The notes: a model not told the origin generated them from the sequence alone. A stretch of DNA of 64,000 nt from Leptoclinus maculatus (GCA_032191485.1 JAVDOI010000011.1:3270601-3334600), one strand, 5' to 3'; counted from the stretch's first letter, positions 35,455 through 47,612 are shown. Made by a program: numbers and translations.

Positions 35455-36601
35455 AGATACCAATTTTCTCACTGAGAGGACACTCAGTAGAGCACCATGC
35501 AGAAATGTTTGACTCAGTGGTACACATCTTTTCCTTTCAGGCTCACACTTTTTTTTTCTAAGAGGTGTTAAAAGGCATTTTGGGAAATGTAGGATATCAA
35601 TAACTTAAGTGGAAGTAAACAAAGCAAGTTGAAGCAAAGTGGAAATACCAAATAAAAATGTTTTCCCAGTTCATCAAAAAATCATACCTAGGAATGATTG
35701 AACACTGAGGTATGAGGGATGTTTATCTAAAATGTAACACTGCTACATTGTGGTGGTTTGTCCCTCACAGCCACTAAATCTCTTTAGTGAGAGTCTTATT
35801 GGGACACTAGCAACCTAATTCTAACAGACGTGGGCATATTACCAGGTGGTACCTGCTGGTTTAAGAAAATGAGATACCAGAATGTATAACATATGAACAT
35901 AATGCAACAAACGACTGTATGACAGGTGCGTTGGAGGGCAGTACGACTTGAATAGAATTGAAAAAAAGCTCAATGCCTGGTGGATAGTGGTGTAACGGAC
36001 CATTGCCGATCCGTGGTCCGTACGGATGTGAAGCGCGGATTAATTACACAGGTTAACGTCAACCATCACAGTGTGCAATAAAGTTTTACTGACGATCGTT
36101 ATCCGCCAATATTCAGTCAAATATGCGATCAGGACATCGGCAATTACGCTTTTGTGGTCGCCGATCTCTGATACTGTTACAATGTGTAAACAATCAATCT
36201 GTGTTTAAATTGACAGGAGAACGAAGGTTCCATTCAGTTACATTAGGATGCGTTCGGGCTCTGTTCAGTGTATTAGGCGAAGATAAATCATAACGTTACC
36301 AAGATGTGTTCACATATCATATCGTAAAAAAAACAGTATAGGTGACTATGACAAGTTAAAAGAACAACACTTAGAATTTTTGATGGTTTACTGCCTTAAG
36401 AGCTCTTGAAGTGGCAAAGAAAAATTGTCTGGAGCCTTGTAGACCAGCTGCCATAATCAAACAACAATACGGACCAATACTGATCTGCAATTAGTATCAG
36501 CGGCAAAATAAACGTGATCAGGGATCTCTACAAGTTATATTTGCTCCCTTTTTTTTCTTTTGTGCTGATCCGATCCGTTGAGTTGGACTAATTGCACTTA
36601 C

Positions 36602-36704
36602 TGTATCTCTTTGGTCCATCTTCGAGGCAGAAGGAGAGTGTGAGGGTGGCATCCTCCTCAAAGAACTCTGTAGCGAAGGCGTCCCACCACAAACTGTCAC
36701 TTTC
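36602..36704 (-). CDS. ldb2: ldb2 coding exon 2 (residues 45-78 plus one base)
   Basis: On the minus strand this 103-base exon reads ESDSLWWDAFATEFFEEDAT, then LTLSFCLEDGPKRY, plus one base of the next codon. It matches the LDB dimerisation-domain block around LWWDAF, TEFFEDD and LEDGPKRY. The acceptor is a clean TTTAACAG after a T-rich tract, with a CTAAC branch-point match at 36732-36736, about 27 bases upstream of the exon. The donor is GTAAGT. Entry is phase 0, matching exon 1, and exit is phase 1, matching exon 3. Compared with mammalian LDB2 as I remember it, the fish protein has E for D at the first residue, S for N before LWW, and EED for EDD. These are conservative changes. No frameshift or stop is present. 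It is separated from exon 1 by 18.8 kb and from exon 3 by 29.4 kb. Confidence 0.96.
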
Positions 36705-37118
36705 CTGTTAAAGGACAAAAAGAACACTACAGTTAGACAGAGGCAGGACTTCCTCAGGGTTATTCGACACACTTTTTCTAAAGAATAATTATCTTTAGTT
36801 CATCAATATCCTTAAAAATACAGAATATATGCACTATGTAGAAATATCGTGCTCTCAAAGGACCATGGGTCGTTTCAGTTTGGTATGAAAATCTTCATAT
36901 TTTTTAATAACTCAGTGAATTTCCTTCATCCGGGTTGTTGCTCTTGCGCTGCTGCATTTTTACATAAATTCAATATTGATTCATTTTGATAAGTCAAAGA
37001 TGTTGTGTCCATGCATGCTATATGAGACAAGATAAATAAGATTTGTTTTTGATATATGAAGCCAGCAGTGCAGCAGGGCAAGTATTTCCTTTATTGTAGA
37101 TTGGCTCGTTTTCGGGAA

Positions 37119-37144
37119 GGGGGGGTGGGGGGGGGGGGGGGGGG
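37119..37144. repeat. Poly-G tract with one T
   Basis: Seven Gs, one T, then 18 Gs. Confidence 0.97.
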
Positions 37145-38024
37145 TTTCATTAAAAGGAATATTATGAGCTTTATTTAAATCACTGTTCTTACATTTGAGT
37201 GTACAAAAAGGTTCAAGTATGCACTGTAAAACAGTCAAATACATTACATGCGTAAAATAAACGATGACAGGCCCATAAAAAGACATCACTACATGGAAGG
37301 ATGAGAACTAAAGGCTGACAGCTACAAAACGAGATAAAAAGCATGTAAAAATGAGTCTATAAATCAGGTTCAAAAACGTGATCTCAATGCTGGCTGCTGG
37401 CCTGAGCCTATACGGGTCGATGTAAAGCCAAAGCCTGGCAACCTTTACTTTTCTTAAAGCCTGGACTTTGGGAGAGCCCTGCCTCGGGCTCCTACAAGTC
37501 TGAATTACAAGCTGAGGTCCAACAGCTGTATTATTCACTGCTGCTTCTACTTTCCACAGCAGGTGACGACACCTTCAACTTGTACCTTCAAAAGAGCTAT
37601 TCACACCGTTATTATGTATCATTTATCATGATTATTATTGTCATCGTTATTATTATTTGCAGTGGTGGTGGTGGGGATGGTGGAGTTGTATGCTTCTAGT
37701 TAGGCAAAGAAACAGTAGTAGAAATAGTAAGAATATGAACACTATAGTTTTAGTAGTAATTGTAGCGGTATCAGTGGTAATAACGGTAGACATAGAAGTA
37801 CTAGTTATAAAGATCTACAGAAGCAGTAGTCAGTGTACACTCTGTAAATCTCTTTGGCCTGAAATGATTCCTCTAACAGCCGTTTACCCTCCTCCCCCCT
37901 CCTCCCAAAAAACCTCAGATCATGTTGGCGGGACGACCCCCTCTCCTCCCCTGCCCTCGCCCCCTCCACCCGCCGACGTTGGACTGATGCTAATTTCCTC
38001 TGGCACGTTATGACAGATCACTGC

Positions 38025-38210
38025 GTTTCATTCTGGGCCGAGGGATGGCAAGCACTTTCCAGATGCTGACAATTAGCGCTGTCACCATCGAGCAGCGTCA
38101 AAGCCCGATAAGCAGCGACCGGAGCGGCCTCGCAGGTCAGCGTGTCTCCAACACGGCGAGTCTGATGCAAAGAGGAAGCGATGTGGTCAGGAGGACGTAA
38201 ACCTGGACCT
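38025..38210. promoter_or_regulatory. Candidate conserved non-coding island
   Basis: GC-rich, non-repetitive DNA with CAAGCACTTTCCAGATGCTG, CTGACAATTAGCGCTGTCA (38067-38085, near-palindromic, with TGACA/TGTCA half-sites around an ATTA core) and several CpGs. TGACA half-sites plus ATTA are the kind of sites used by MEIS/TGIF and homeodomain factors. An open frame on the minus strand has no recognisable product. Confidence 0.35.
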
Positions 38211-38465
38211 TCATCCAGCTGCTCAATCAATAGGTGATCGTGAGTAAGTGTGGAGGTCTTTCGGATGGCAAACCAATCAGCTGAACTGTGAACTACAGAC
38301 TGAACTGAGACTGAGTGGAGGTTTAACAAGTACGAGGCTAATGGAAGATTTGTCCAAGTCTAAGTCCAAGTTATCATTTTTTAATTAATTCTATCAATGT
38401 CCAAAATAGACATCATCCTCATCGATGATGCGGAAACAACAAGAGGCATCCTTCTGCGAAGACAG

Positions 38466-38713
38466 GCTGCAACCAATGATTATTTCCATAATCAATTAAT
38501 CTCACAACCGTCTTTTTGATTAATTGTTTAATCATTTGGTCTATAAACTGTTTAAAAAAACTGTTTTCTTCAACCAACTCTCCAAAACCCCAAAATGTTT
38601 GTAAATGTACAATAATGAAAAAACAGAAGGAAGCAGCAAATCCTCAAATGTTTGGCCTTTTCTCCTCATTAATTAATTATCAAAATTGTTGTTGATTGAA
38701 TTAAACTGAAACT
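38466..38713. mobile_element. GCTGCAAC-type MITE copy
   Basis: GGCTGCAACCAATGATTATT, TCATTTGGTCTATAAACTG, CCAAAACCCCAAAATG, AAGCAGCAAATCCTCAAATG and TAATTATCAAAATTGTTG follow in the family's order. Confidence 0.75.
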
Positions 38714-39051
38714 GAAGACTATTTTACGCGAATATTTGTAAAAAATCTAATTAAAAAAAATAACAATAAGGAAGTTATGGTAGCAGTTATGGCCTTTAAT
38801 ATTTGGAAAGTTGACTACCCTTTTCCCTTCAGCACCATACCACTTACCCAAATGTGTCAATGGTGCAAGTTTCATCAAAAACTGGGCCGACTGTGTCAAA
38901 AACATCATATATTGTAATGAAAATGTTGACCAGTAATGATAGCACCCCCATTAGGTCAATCAGTGTACTGTGTGGAAACGTGCCAGGCTTTCTCTGTGTA
39001 TGCAAATGTCTCACTGGCCAGCTGTCCGCTGGGAACGGACTGCACGCGCTG

Positions 39052-39053
<2 letters not shown>

Positions 39054-39088
<35 letters not shown>
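39054..39088. repeat. (GT)n microsatellite
   Basis: About 16 GT units. Confidence 0.96.
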
Positions 39089-39090
<2 letters not shown>

Positions 39091-39294
39091 ACTATAACTG
39101 TGTCATACTGTGAGAATCAGCTGGTGTGAACTACCAGCATGTGTGTGTGTGGTGTCTGTTTTATATGAATGCATCTATTTCAGAAGAGACTGACTTTGGT
39201 GCTACTCCTCATTCAGATGGAGTTCAACCCATAATCCAGCACCAGGAGGGGGCGGGACCTCCTGGGATTGACAGTCAAACGAAGGGTCAACAGG

Positions 39295-39322
39295 ACTCTC
39301 TCTCTCTAACTCTATCTCTCTC

Positions 39323-39360
<38 letters not shown>

Positions 39361-39362
39361 TA
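39295..39362. repeat. Compound (CT)n(TA)n(CA)n repeat
   Basis: CT-rich, then TATATA, then ACACAC in direct succession. Confidence 0.96.
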
Positions 39363-39689
39363 GCAGATCTCACTGTGCAACTATGACCCTGTTCTGTGCA
39401 GCTGATGTCTAGAACTCCTTGAATAAGTTTTAATGACTTTATGTACTGTAGCGACTTCGACGGTCTCTTTTGAACACAAAATAAAAGCTCCAACGTGCAT
39501 TCCATGTAATTGTTTACATTACAATACGTATGGAATTTAATACAAATAAAAACATCAACATCCTTTTAAGTATGCTTGTCAAAAATATAGGTTATTTACA
39601 TGTAATGTAATTAGTTTGAGGTCTATGGCAATTGAAAGTAACTTGGTACAGAATTCCAGGAGCCTATTCTGAAGTATACCATTCTGAGG

Positions 39690-39790
39690 GTTTTGTTCTT
39701 CACTTGAGTATTTCCATCTTACTTTATAATTCCACTCCACTTCCATTTGAGTTTTTACTCCACTACATTTATGTACTGTGCAAGTTCAAA
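39690..39790. mobile_element. hAT-like MITE fragment related to the 6.2 kb element
   Basis: TTCACTTGAGTATTTCCATC, TTACTTTATAATTCCACTCC and TTTTTACTCCACTACATTTA match internal phrases of the element at 6229-6719 (TTTTTACTCCACTACAT is shared exactly). Both ends are missing. Confidence 0.6.
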
Positions 39791-39979
39791 CACACGGATT
39801 ATCACAAGTTCACCAGTTACATTTCTTTCATGGTGCCGAGCACAAAACCTTCCAACTGAACTTTCCCTGCTGCTAAAACAGGTTCGGGGATTTCATGAGG
39901 AAGTGTGATCCCCATTTTGACATAATCTGCCTTGATTTAGTGTTGGAGATACATTTTTCGAGTGCTGCTGTCATCCCGA

Positions 39980-39981
<2 letters not shown>

Positions 39982-40012
<31 letters not shown>
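39982..40012. repeat. (C)31 homopolymer
   Basis: 31 uninterrupted Cs, the longest G/C homopolymer in the window. It is the only C-strand run of 15 or more on the plus strand. Confidence 0.95.
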
Positions 40013-40013
<1 letters not shown>

Positions 40014-41039
40014 CCATCACTCCGTTTTAAAGACTCCTCAGTAAGCTTCCTCTTACTGTTTTAATGAAAAGTGTTTTACTTAAGCTCACACTTCTCTTCT
40101 TTTGCAGAATTCTGTCTTCCTTAAAATCCCTTATTCAGTTGTACAGAAGAGGGTTAGTTAACCTCCCCACATCCAGATTTAAGCAGCGTTTCACCCACAG
40201 AGACTTTAAAAATATGGTTTCTTTAAGAGACTCAATGTTACCAATATTTAAAAAAACAATGAATAATATTTTCTGCTCTGTATCAATATAGTTCATTTTG
40301 TCAGTCTAATGATATCTGGCTCGGGCAGGGTCCAAACGTATGACATGCTTTGGTTAAACCCACCCAGACAACAGAGAAATCTAAAAATAACAACCACATT
40401 TCATGCAACATGAACAGCACTTCATTTGACCACAATAAAACAAATGGCACTTGACAGTTTCATTGCTCTCCTCCATATCACTTATTTTGTAAATTAAATA
40501 TGCATTTAGTAGCGCTAGCTAATAAAGTTAAATGTTCCTTTAGAACTTTTCCATTATATGCAGGCGATGCTCCATTTAGAACCAGTAACCATTAATCCTC
40601 CAAACTGGAGCTTTGGGCAGCTTGAGTCTCGCCAAGTTGTAAAAAAAATGTGGCTGGCTGAGCCGCGGACCGGCTACGTTTGGCTCGGATCTAAAGACAG
40701 AGGAGAAGCTGGATCGGAGCCAGACGGGCCGGAGAACAGCTAAAGCCTGGCCAGTGGACACGAGCCATGTGGATCCTCTGGCTGAAGCTGAACAAGCCAC
40801 ACTGAAGCCTCGTGGTGCTGCGGATGTGGTGTTCAATTTCAATCCCTCGACTACCGCAGGATATGTTAGGAGCTCTGCTTTTATTCTGTCATTGGTAGCA
40901 GGTTATGAAACTGTAAATGAGACATATTTACTATAAAAAAAAGAAAAATCCTCCAATATCCTACGAGTCTTTTTTTGTTCCATCTCTGCCTGTCTCTCTT
41001 TGTGTCCACCTCCCTTCTCTCTGTGTCTGTCTCCCATCC

Positions 41040-41290
41040 TCTGTGCAGCTGCTCGCTGACAGACAACGTCCTGCCTTCATTTACGCCCGCGGACTCTCTG
41101 ACGAACCACGTGGCGTGACGATGTTTGTTGTCAAATGCTACAAATCAGGCCGCCTCTGAGGGACCCGAGGTGAACGGACATGGTCGCAGCCGTGACGGCC
41201 GTCAGCCGATAAGGCTCTATTGATTCAAACGGATCGCACCCCATCTGAGGGGGATTTATCAATGTGTCAATTGCCCACTAGCCAACCACA
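41040..41290. promoter_or_regulatory. Candidate conserved non-coding island in intron 1
   Basis: CpG-rich, non-repetitive DNA with CCACGTGGCGTGACG (E-box CACGTG and CRE-like TGACG), GCCGTGACGGCCGTCAGCCG, GCTCTATTGATTCAAACGG and GGGGGATTTATCAATGTGTC. It stands out from AT-rich flanks. The frames through it match no protein I recognise. Confidence 0.35.
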
Positions 41291-42189
41291 AATCACCAGT
41301 GCTGGCCAGCCTCGGGAGATTTACAGGAAATCCAGAGGATTGGAGGGACAGCATAGGGAGAATCCTCAATAAATAGCAACAGAGCTGAGGGGTTAAGTCG
41401 TTGCATATATAAATGTTCGTACCGCAGATGGCACAATGTGGCAATAGAGAGAGAGGTTTTACTGTAAAAACACACAGCGCCCCATTGTACTGTGTCTATC
41501 CATCGATACAACCCTTTGTACTGTACACGTGCACCTATACACAAATAAACCCATGCTGTGCACACATTTGTTTATGGACTGCATACATTTTGCGTGCATT
41601 CACACAGCCACATAAAAGAAGACCACCCTATTCTTCCCTCACTCTATCTTCTCTAACAGTCCATAAACCACTAACTCTATGTTTTACATTAAACATTTTT
41701 TTCCCAGAAAGCTTTTGTTCATTCCCCCCCCCCCGGCTGTTGCTTCCAGCCTCTTGTGGCAGAAAAGCCTCCAAGAGTGTAGGCGTGTCTGGGGCCTGAC
41801 CTTGGAGAATTACCAATGTCTGAAACTCCATTCAGCTCCTGAATAGCATGTAGCCCGGCTGACTGGTGGGCCAAGGAAGTTTTGCTGTTATCAGAGATTC
41901 AAACAGCTTCAGGTTATTGGGGAGCATAACAACTTAACAGAACCATACACTCTCAAGATGTTTCAAAAGGATCTTTAGCAAGCTAGCTTTTGTTTGGTGA
42001 AGGCCATTGAGAGATGCCACACTTTAAATAAAAGTCAAATAAAGCTGTATTTATATATATATATATATATTAAAAGTTCTTGTGCACAACCTTGATTATC
42101 TTAATTGTTGTGGCAGCACTTAATATTGACTGCATTTTTCAATATTAAAAAGTAATTCGAATTTAAATGAAAATATATTAAAAACCTGT

Positions 42190-42790
42190 TTTTGTATTCA
42201 ATTCAGTTGCTAAAACAATAACTGTATTCATAGATAAGTCGACAGATGGATTTTTAATGAGACAACGATTTTGATGATTGATCATTTTAAGTTACTGAGA
42301 CTTCCGATGTGAATTTGGGTATAAAATGTAACTAACAGACTTCACCATGAAGCTTCCTCAGGTGATTACTTACATTAAGACAATCATTATTTTTTGCATT
42401 ACAAGTTTTCCAAAACGGTACATTTAAATATGCAAATGAGGCATTATCTAATGCTAACATTTGGTGAATTTGGGAGAAATCTACAGACGTAAACAGACAA
42501 AGTAGTAAAATAAAAAGCTAAATGTGAATTCTGGAGGTTTTCTTCCCACTACTCTGACAGAAGTCAAAGTAAAATAGTTCAACATCTCAAAATTGACCAG
42601 TGGATGTAGTGTCTTGTTACTTTAACTGCTGTTTTACATCTTTGTAAACTGAATATTTTTGAGCTTCGGACTGTTGGTCGGACAAAAAAACTATTTGATG
42701 ATGCCAAGTTGGGTTCTGGGACTTTTTTAGTTTTTTTTTTCCATTATTTTCGGACAAATCAAACAAATAATCAGTTCCTTAAAAATGCTT
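42190..42790. mobile_element. Two or more GCTGCAAC-type MITE fragments
   Basis: Fragment one (about 42208-42295) has AGATAAGTCGACAGATGG, TTAATGAGACAACGATTTTG and ATGATTGATCATTTTAAGT. Fragment two (about 42640-42790) has AACTGAATATTTTTGAGC, GGACTGTTGGTCGGACAAAA and CAAACAAATAATCAGTTCC. The DNA between them is AT-rich and unassigned. Confidence 0.6.
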
Positions 42791-43348
42791 GTTTTCTTCA
42801 TTTCTCTCACTGCAGTATGAAATCCCCAGACACGGTGGCCTCTGGACTAAGACTTAACCACACATGCAGGTGCTGTTTCTATTTAGGGGTCCTTAGGATG
42901 ACAAAGTACAGGAACCACTCCTTTAGACTACATAGACAACACCGCTTTAATCATGTCAGACTCAGTGCACACTAATGTTTCTGCACAGGTTCACCCTCTT
43001 GGGTCTTAAGTGTTTTTATATAATGCAAACTTCACATGTTGCTGCATTTGGCCACCTTACAGCCACCAGCCAAGCATTATGCAAATTAGGAGAAATGAAT
43101 GCAGCACGGGGGGGAAAAAAAAGTCATTGCCCTTGAACAGCCACTGCACATTCACCGGGAATGAACTTTCTCATATAAATTAAGTCAGAGAGGAAGTTCC
43201 CACATTTAATTGCACGGCTGCCAATTTACTTAGGCATCGTTACCGTTCCCCCTCTTTCTTTAATGTCAGAAAGATACAAGCAGTAGTCGGAGACCACCGT
43301 TTGTGTTTCAATATAGATTTAAGGTCAAGGTTAATACACGGAAGTTGT

Positions 43349-43490
43349 TTGTCTGCTGTTTTTAATGCAGGAAACCTGCACAAAAGGAGCTGCTGCGAGG
43401 ATGCATCCAGCACCACTGGCTTTCACCCAGAAGGTCGCAGGATTTATCCCCACAACAGCAATAATATCATTGTCCTGCTGAAGTGCCCTT
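43349..43490. mobile_element. tRNA-SINE remnant
   Basis: ACCCAGAAGGTCGCAGGATT then TATCCCC resembles a decayed B-box region (GGTTCAAATCCC type). CTGCTGAAGTGCCCTTGATC is the spacer phrase of the same common fish SINE class. Confidence 0.5.
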
Positions 43491-43789
43491 GATCAATACA
43501 CACGCTGACTGACAAGTGGGACTTGCAACTTTTTAGTGACCCGTCAGAAAGATAGAAAACTAACTCACGACCTCATCAAGGGTTACATGTTCCTATGAGG
43601 TGTGAGCACTTCCAGCAAGCACAAAGAGTTTTTTCTAACCTTTCAAATTGTTTGGTTTGAATATTTTTTGGGGATAAATATCCTTTTATGGAGCAGAATA
43701 ATGTTTTTTCTTTAACTTCATCTGGCGACCCCCTCAGATTTGTCTTGTGATCGAGGGGTCCCAACCTCCAGCTTGGGGAAACACTGGAT

Positions 43790-43900
43790 TAGAAGATTTG
43801 CGGCTTTACGCTGTTTCATACGATTGTGAATTCAATATCTTTGAGTTTTGGACTAAACGGCCTATTTTAAGATATCACTTTGGAAATCTCTTTTACAATA
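43790..43900. mobile_element. GCTGCAAC-type MITE fragment, opposite orientation
   Basis: AGATTTGCGGCTTTACGCTG, CAATATCTTTGAGTTTTGGA and CTAAACGGCC follow the family's order when read in reverse relative to the 12.8 kb copy. Confidence 0.58.
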
Positions 43901-43910
43901 TGGGACCTTT

Positions 43911-44340
43911 AACCGTTTAATGTGTGAAACGATTAAAGGTCCCATTTTGTAAAATGTGAGCTTTCCACGTCTTTTTTTATTATAAAGCAGGTCTGAGTGC
44001 TATATAAATACTGTGTAAGTATTAAAACGTTCAATCCATAGAGAAATACACAAAGCCTTTATACAGAAGCTGTGCCTTTTAATGAGCCGTCAGGATTTCC
44101 TTACAGTTGTGATAAAACTATGTCATAGAGACCATTTAACAGTTTCAGCTCTCGTTTATTTCCTGTTGCAGTGCATGTGAATGGTTGCCTTCTAAATCCC
44201 AGATTTATATGATATTTAGTACACTAAAACAGATTTTTTTAGCATCTCTGAAAACCTTAGTGTGAAACCAATAGTACAGTATGTAAACGCTGGACACTAC
44301 GTTGGCATAAATATCCCACAATGCAATGCAGTAGGTGATG
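43911..44340. mobile_element. Dispersed teleost repeat (AATGCAATGCAG-ended)
   Basis: AAAGGTCCCATTTTGTAAAA, TATAAAGCAGGTCTGAGTGC, TATATAAATACTGTGTAAGT, CAATCCATAGAGAAATACAC, GTCAGGATTTCC and ATCCCACAATGCAATGCAGT occur in an order I recognise from a frequent fish repeat. Class unknown, ends approximate. Confidence 0.65.
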
Positions 44341-46498
44341 ACCACGTTCATAAGTGACAATAGCTTTTAACAGACTTTATGATTCTATGAAATGTCTCAT
44401 GAAATAAAAATCACACAACCATTAGTTCCAGCTCTGCATATAAAAAAAAACCGTGAAATGTGTGAAGATTCACCAAAAACCCAAGCAGCTCATCTCAATG
44501 AAGACAAACAAGAAGAAGTCAATATTCACCAGCTGACATCGTGTTAAGTGACAACAAACATCAATAAGGATGAAAGTAATAAAACAACAACAAAATGCAT
44601 GAACGATAAAGCCGGGAAGTCAAATTATTTACAGCACCCATGAGAAATTAAAACCAAAAAGCAAAGCGAGGATTCAGGCTGTGACACAATAACACTGTTC
44701 TACCCCTCCAGCCTGTATTTCCCACTGCTGAGATATTTAGACCAGTAAACAATCAACACACCGCCAAACAAAAAGACTCAATCAATACCGGATTCATCAC
44801 ATCCTCAGATATTGTTCCGTTTCAGTGGATGTGCTTCTGTTGTAATGCCAGTTAAGCTCCTCCTCTAAACACATATTCACCTGTTGCTCATTAGTGTGAC
44901 CACGATGGCTTCCTCAGTGCTACACAATACTTACATCAAATGTAATTAGTTCTGAAGGATTTTAAAGTGTGAAATGAGACATGAAACATGTAGAGTGAAT
45001 AGATTATTTGTAATCTATTCATAAACCTACTATAGAAAAATGTTTATATTAATCCATATATATAATTATTATAATTATGTGTATTGTGAGGTCTTATGTC
45101 AAGGAATGTTCTGCTTTGGTAAAAATGTCATTACATTCATTTACATCCATTTTGACTACCTAACCAACTGTATTATTTAATGATGAAGCTGTTTATTTTT
45201 GACTCAACTGATAACCTTTTACAATCTTTTGATGTTTTTTTTTCCCCCATTGTCACAATAACTACATCTACATAATAATAACTACAATTCTCGACTAGTA
45301 ATAACATTTCATTTTGATGTGTCATATTTGCTGCAGTGCTTGAACTGTAATGCTTTGCATTGTTCACTATTGTGTGAACGGCTGGGCCCTGCAAAGACAT
45401 ACTGACTGAAGAGCACAATCTGTGCATGCGGCTGAGCTCATCACGTCATATATAATAGATTAGATTTTAGTCGGATGTTTGCTGAGACCAGAGGTCTGGC
45501 TCCGCTACAATGCATATGCCCCCAGAGCTGTTCAGTGTCTTGCTCAATGACACTTCAGTAGAGCAGGAGTTTGGCTACTTTTTGGCTAATTGTTGGTTCA
45601 TATTCATGGGGCGCTGAAGGAGAACAAAGCGTGCACAGAAAGTGTTTTCTGACTAAATTAATAGTCTGTAGTCCGTTCCCTATATATATATATATTCAGA
45701 ATAGTTCACTTCAGAGGAAAAACAGTAAACTACATCAGAGTCAAACAGCTGATCAGCAAACATGATGAAACAGCCAGTAACTGGCTCCTGGTGTAACTAA
45801 ACCTGAAGAGCAGTGCGTCTCCCCCCGGGTTCACTGAATCTGGTGCTTAACTGATGAAATATTATGATATGTTTACACAGCACAAGTTACTCCGCTTTCT
45901 ACGAGCCAAGTGGCGTCCAAAACGCCAATACATTTTAAAAGACTAAAGTAAATCTACTTCTTCCGCAGTATTCCAATACGACTGCAAAGGGAACAGTCTA
46001 GGACGATGCACAATTAGGACAGTGACTGAAAAATTATAATATTGTTGACAAAAATGTTCCTGCACCTCAGTAGTTTTTCCTTACTTCAGTTCGACACAAA
46101 CAAACAGAAATATGAGGAAGATACATCCCCAGCAAAAAAACGGATAATGGCTAAAACATTGCTAAAAGAAAAAAACTAAGTGGGTCGGAAGCAAACAAAT
46201 CTTGGAAATGGTTTTGAAAAAAAAGAAAAAAAGAATGAAGAACTCAAAACTTGGCTGTTCTCCCAAGAGAACGCTTCATCAAATCTGCATACTGTGTGTC
46301 GGGATTCAGGTGGACGATGGATGGGTCAATAAAACGTTGGGGGACACAAATTAATTTCCTGTTTCCTCTCACAGTCAATGTTGGTTTCTTTAAATCATTA
46401 CTGCAGTCGTGACCACAATCTGTTCCTAAATCTTACCAAGTAGGTCTGTGCCTAAACTTTGTCTAAACCAAATGTGTCATTTTGAAGACTCATCCAGA

Positions 46499-46520
46499 AG
46501 AGAGAGAGAGAGAGAGAGAG
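46499..46520. repeat. (GA)n short microsatellite
   Basis: Eleven AG units. Confidence 0.95.
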
Positions 46521-46634
46521 CTGCAGTAAACATTTAAGGAACAGTTACTGTTTTAAACTGCAGCTTCATCCGTTGTGTTTTTTTATCTTAGGATACAAAG
46601 CTAGTTTAAAAAAAAAGTGCAAACAATCCTCAAG

Positions 46635-46745
46635 GCCGATCTACAGCGTCTTATTCAAAGACACTGCAACACATACCGGCTGCAGCAGAGATCCAACCCG
46701 TGACCTTTATGTTTCAGGACGGACCCTCTGACCACGTCGGGAGGG
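46635..46745 (-). mobile_element. SINE-type remnant
   Basis: GTCTTATTCAAAGACACTGC, GGCTGCAGCAGAGATCCAAC and GTGACCTTTATGTTTCAGGA parallel the 22.6 kb SINE fragment (GTCTTGCCGAAGGACACTTT; GGGATCAAACCGCC). The apparent coding frames in 46700-46980 derive partly from it. Confidence 0.55.
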
Positions 46746-47564
46746 ACAACAACAGGACATACATGGACTACAGGCCCGTCTGTCTCCCGTGTTATCTGAG
46801 CGACAGTGCAGCCTGGAAGGAACCAGGGGAAAGGGCCAGGAAAAAGGTGGGTCTATTGTCCGAGCATCCTGCTGGATTGGACTGACGCTCATTGTTTCAC
46901 CAGAGGCCTTGTGTGTGTTTTTGTGTCTTTGTATGATTTTCTGGGAACATCCTCTGAGAGCATCACATGTACAGTGTGACATTACTGCACCAACAAATGA
47001 GTCTATTGTGTGAATGTGTCACATTAGATATAAACACTGGAGGGGATCATATCCAAAACCTGTTTATGTATGTTTTTAATATCTCAACTGTCAAGTAGAT
47101 GTGTTTATTTGCCATCCTTTAATTATTATTATTACTTTTATCACCAGCTGCGACGGCGACGCCGGTATTGCTTTCACCTTGTGAGTCTGTGAGTGTTTAT
47201 ATTTCTGTCTGGGGTTTTTATCACCGCAGCAGCGGCGGCGCGACCGTGTAAGAGGCAGTCAAACTTTAGAGGTGTGCAGTTGTCATCAAAACGAAGGCTG
47301 AGCTCGAAGATGGATGTGGTCCGAGCAAAGCCCGGGCGAAATTTGCCACGTTGTTATTTGACATGTTATTGTTATGACAATCTAAATTATAGCTGCTTTA
47401 AAGATATTGTTTTTTTTAATTGAGTGGAAGACAGGCTTCAGGGCTACACGCATGTCCTCTTGGGATATGAGTTATAGTGCGTTACATTAGTAGCATGCTA
47501 CTGTTGGGACGGTATGTCTTCGATATGTCTCTTGTTATTCGTCACTTCTGTATGGGGCGACCGG

Positions 47565-47612
47565 ACATGTTTCCCCTTGGGCGAATAATAAAGTTATCCA
47601 AATATCTATCAC
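47565..47612. mobile_element. LINE-type 3' tail fragment
   Basis: TTTCCCCTTGGGCGAATAAT then AAAGTTATCC and ATCTATCA resemble the conserved 3' end of fish non-LTR retrotransposons (CCTTGGGG...AATAAAGTATCTATC). No reverse transcriptase sequence adjoins. A similar end (CCCTCAGGGACAACAAAG) lies at 60131-60148. Confidence 0.5.

Larger units (their letters stand above)
7195..36601 (-). other. ldb2 intron 2 (29.4 kb)
   Basis: This intron runs between exon 2 (donor GTAAGT at 36601) and exon 3 (acceptor AG at 7195-7196). It holds no recognisable exon, but many microsatellites, MITE and SINE remnants and candidate regulatory islands, listed separately. Stretches in which I see nothing beyond unremarkable AT-rich DNA are 7200-9040, 9900-11480, 15000-15950, 17665-18830, 19825-21200, 23500-26250 (except a short CpG-bearing patch at about 25480-25700), 26510-28120, 31840-33400 and 34030-36590. 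All frames there are short or lack splice context and homology. Confidence 0.9.
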
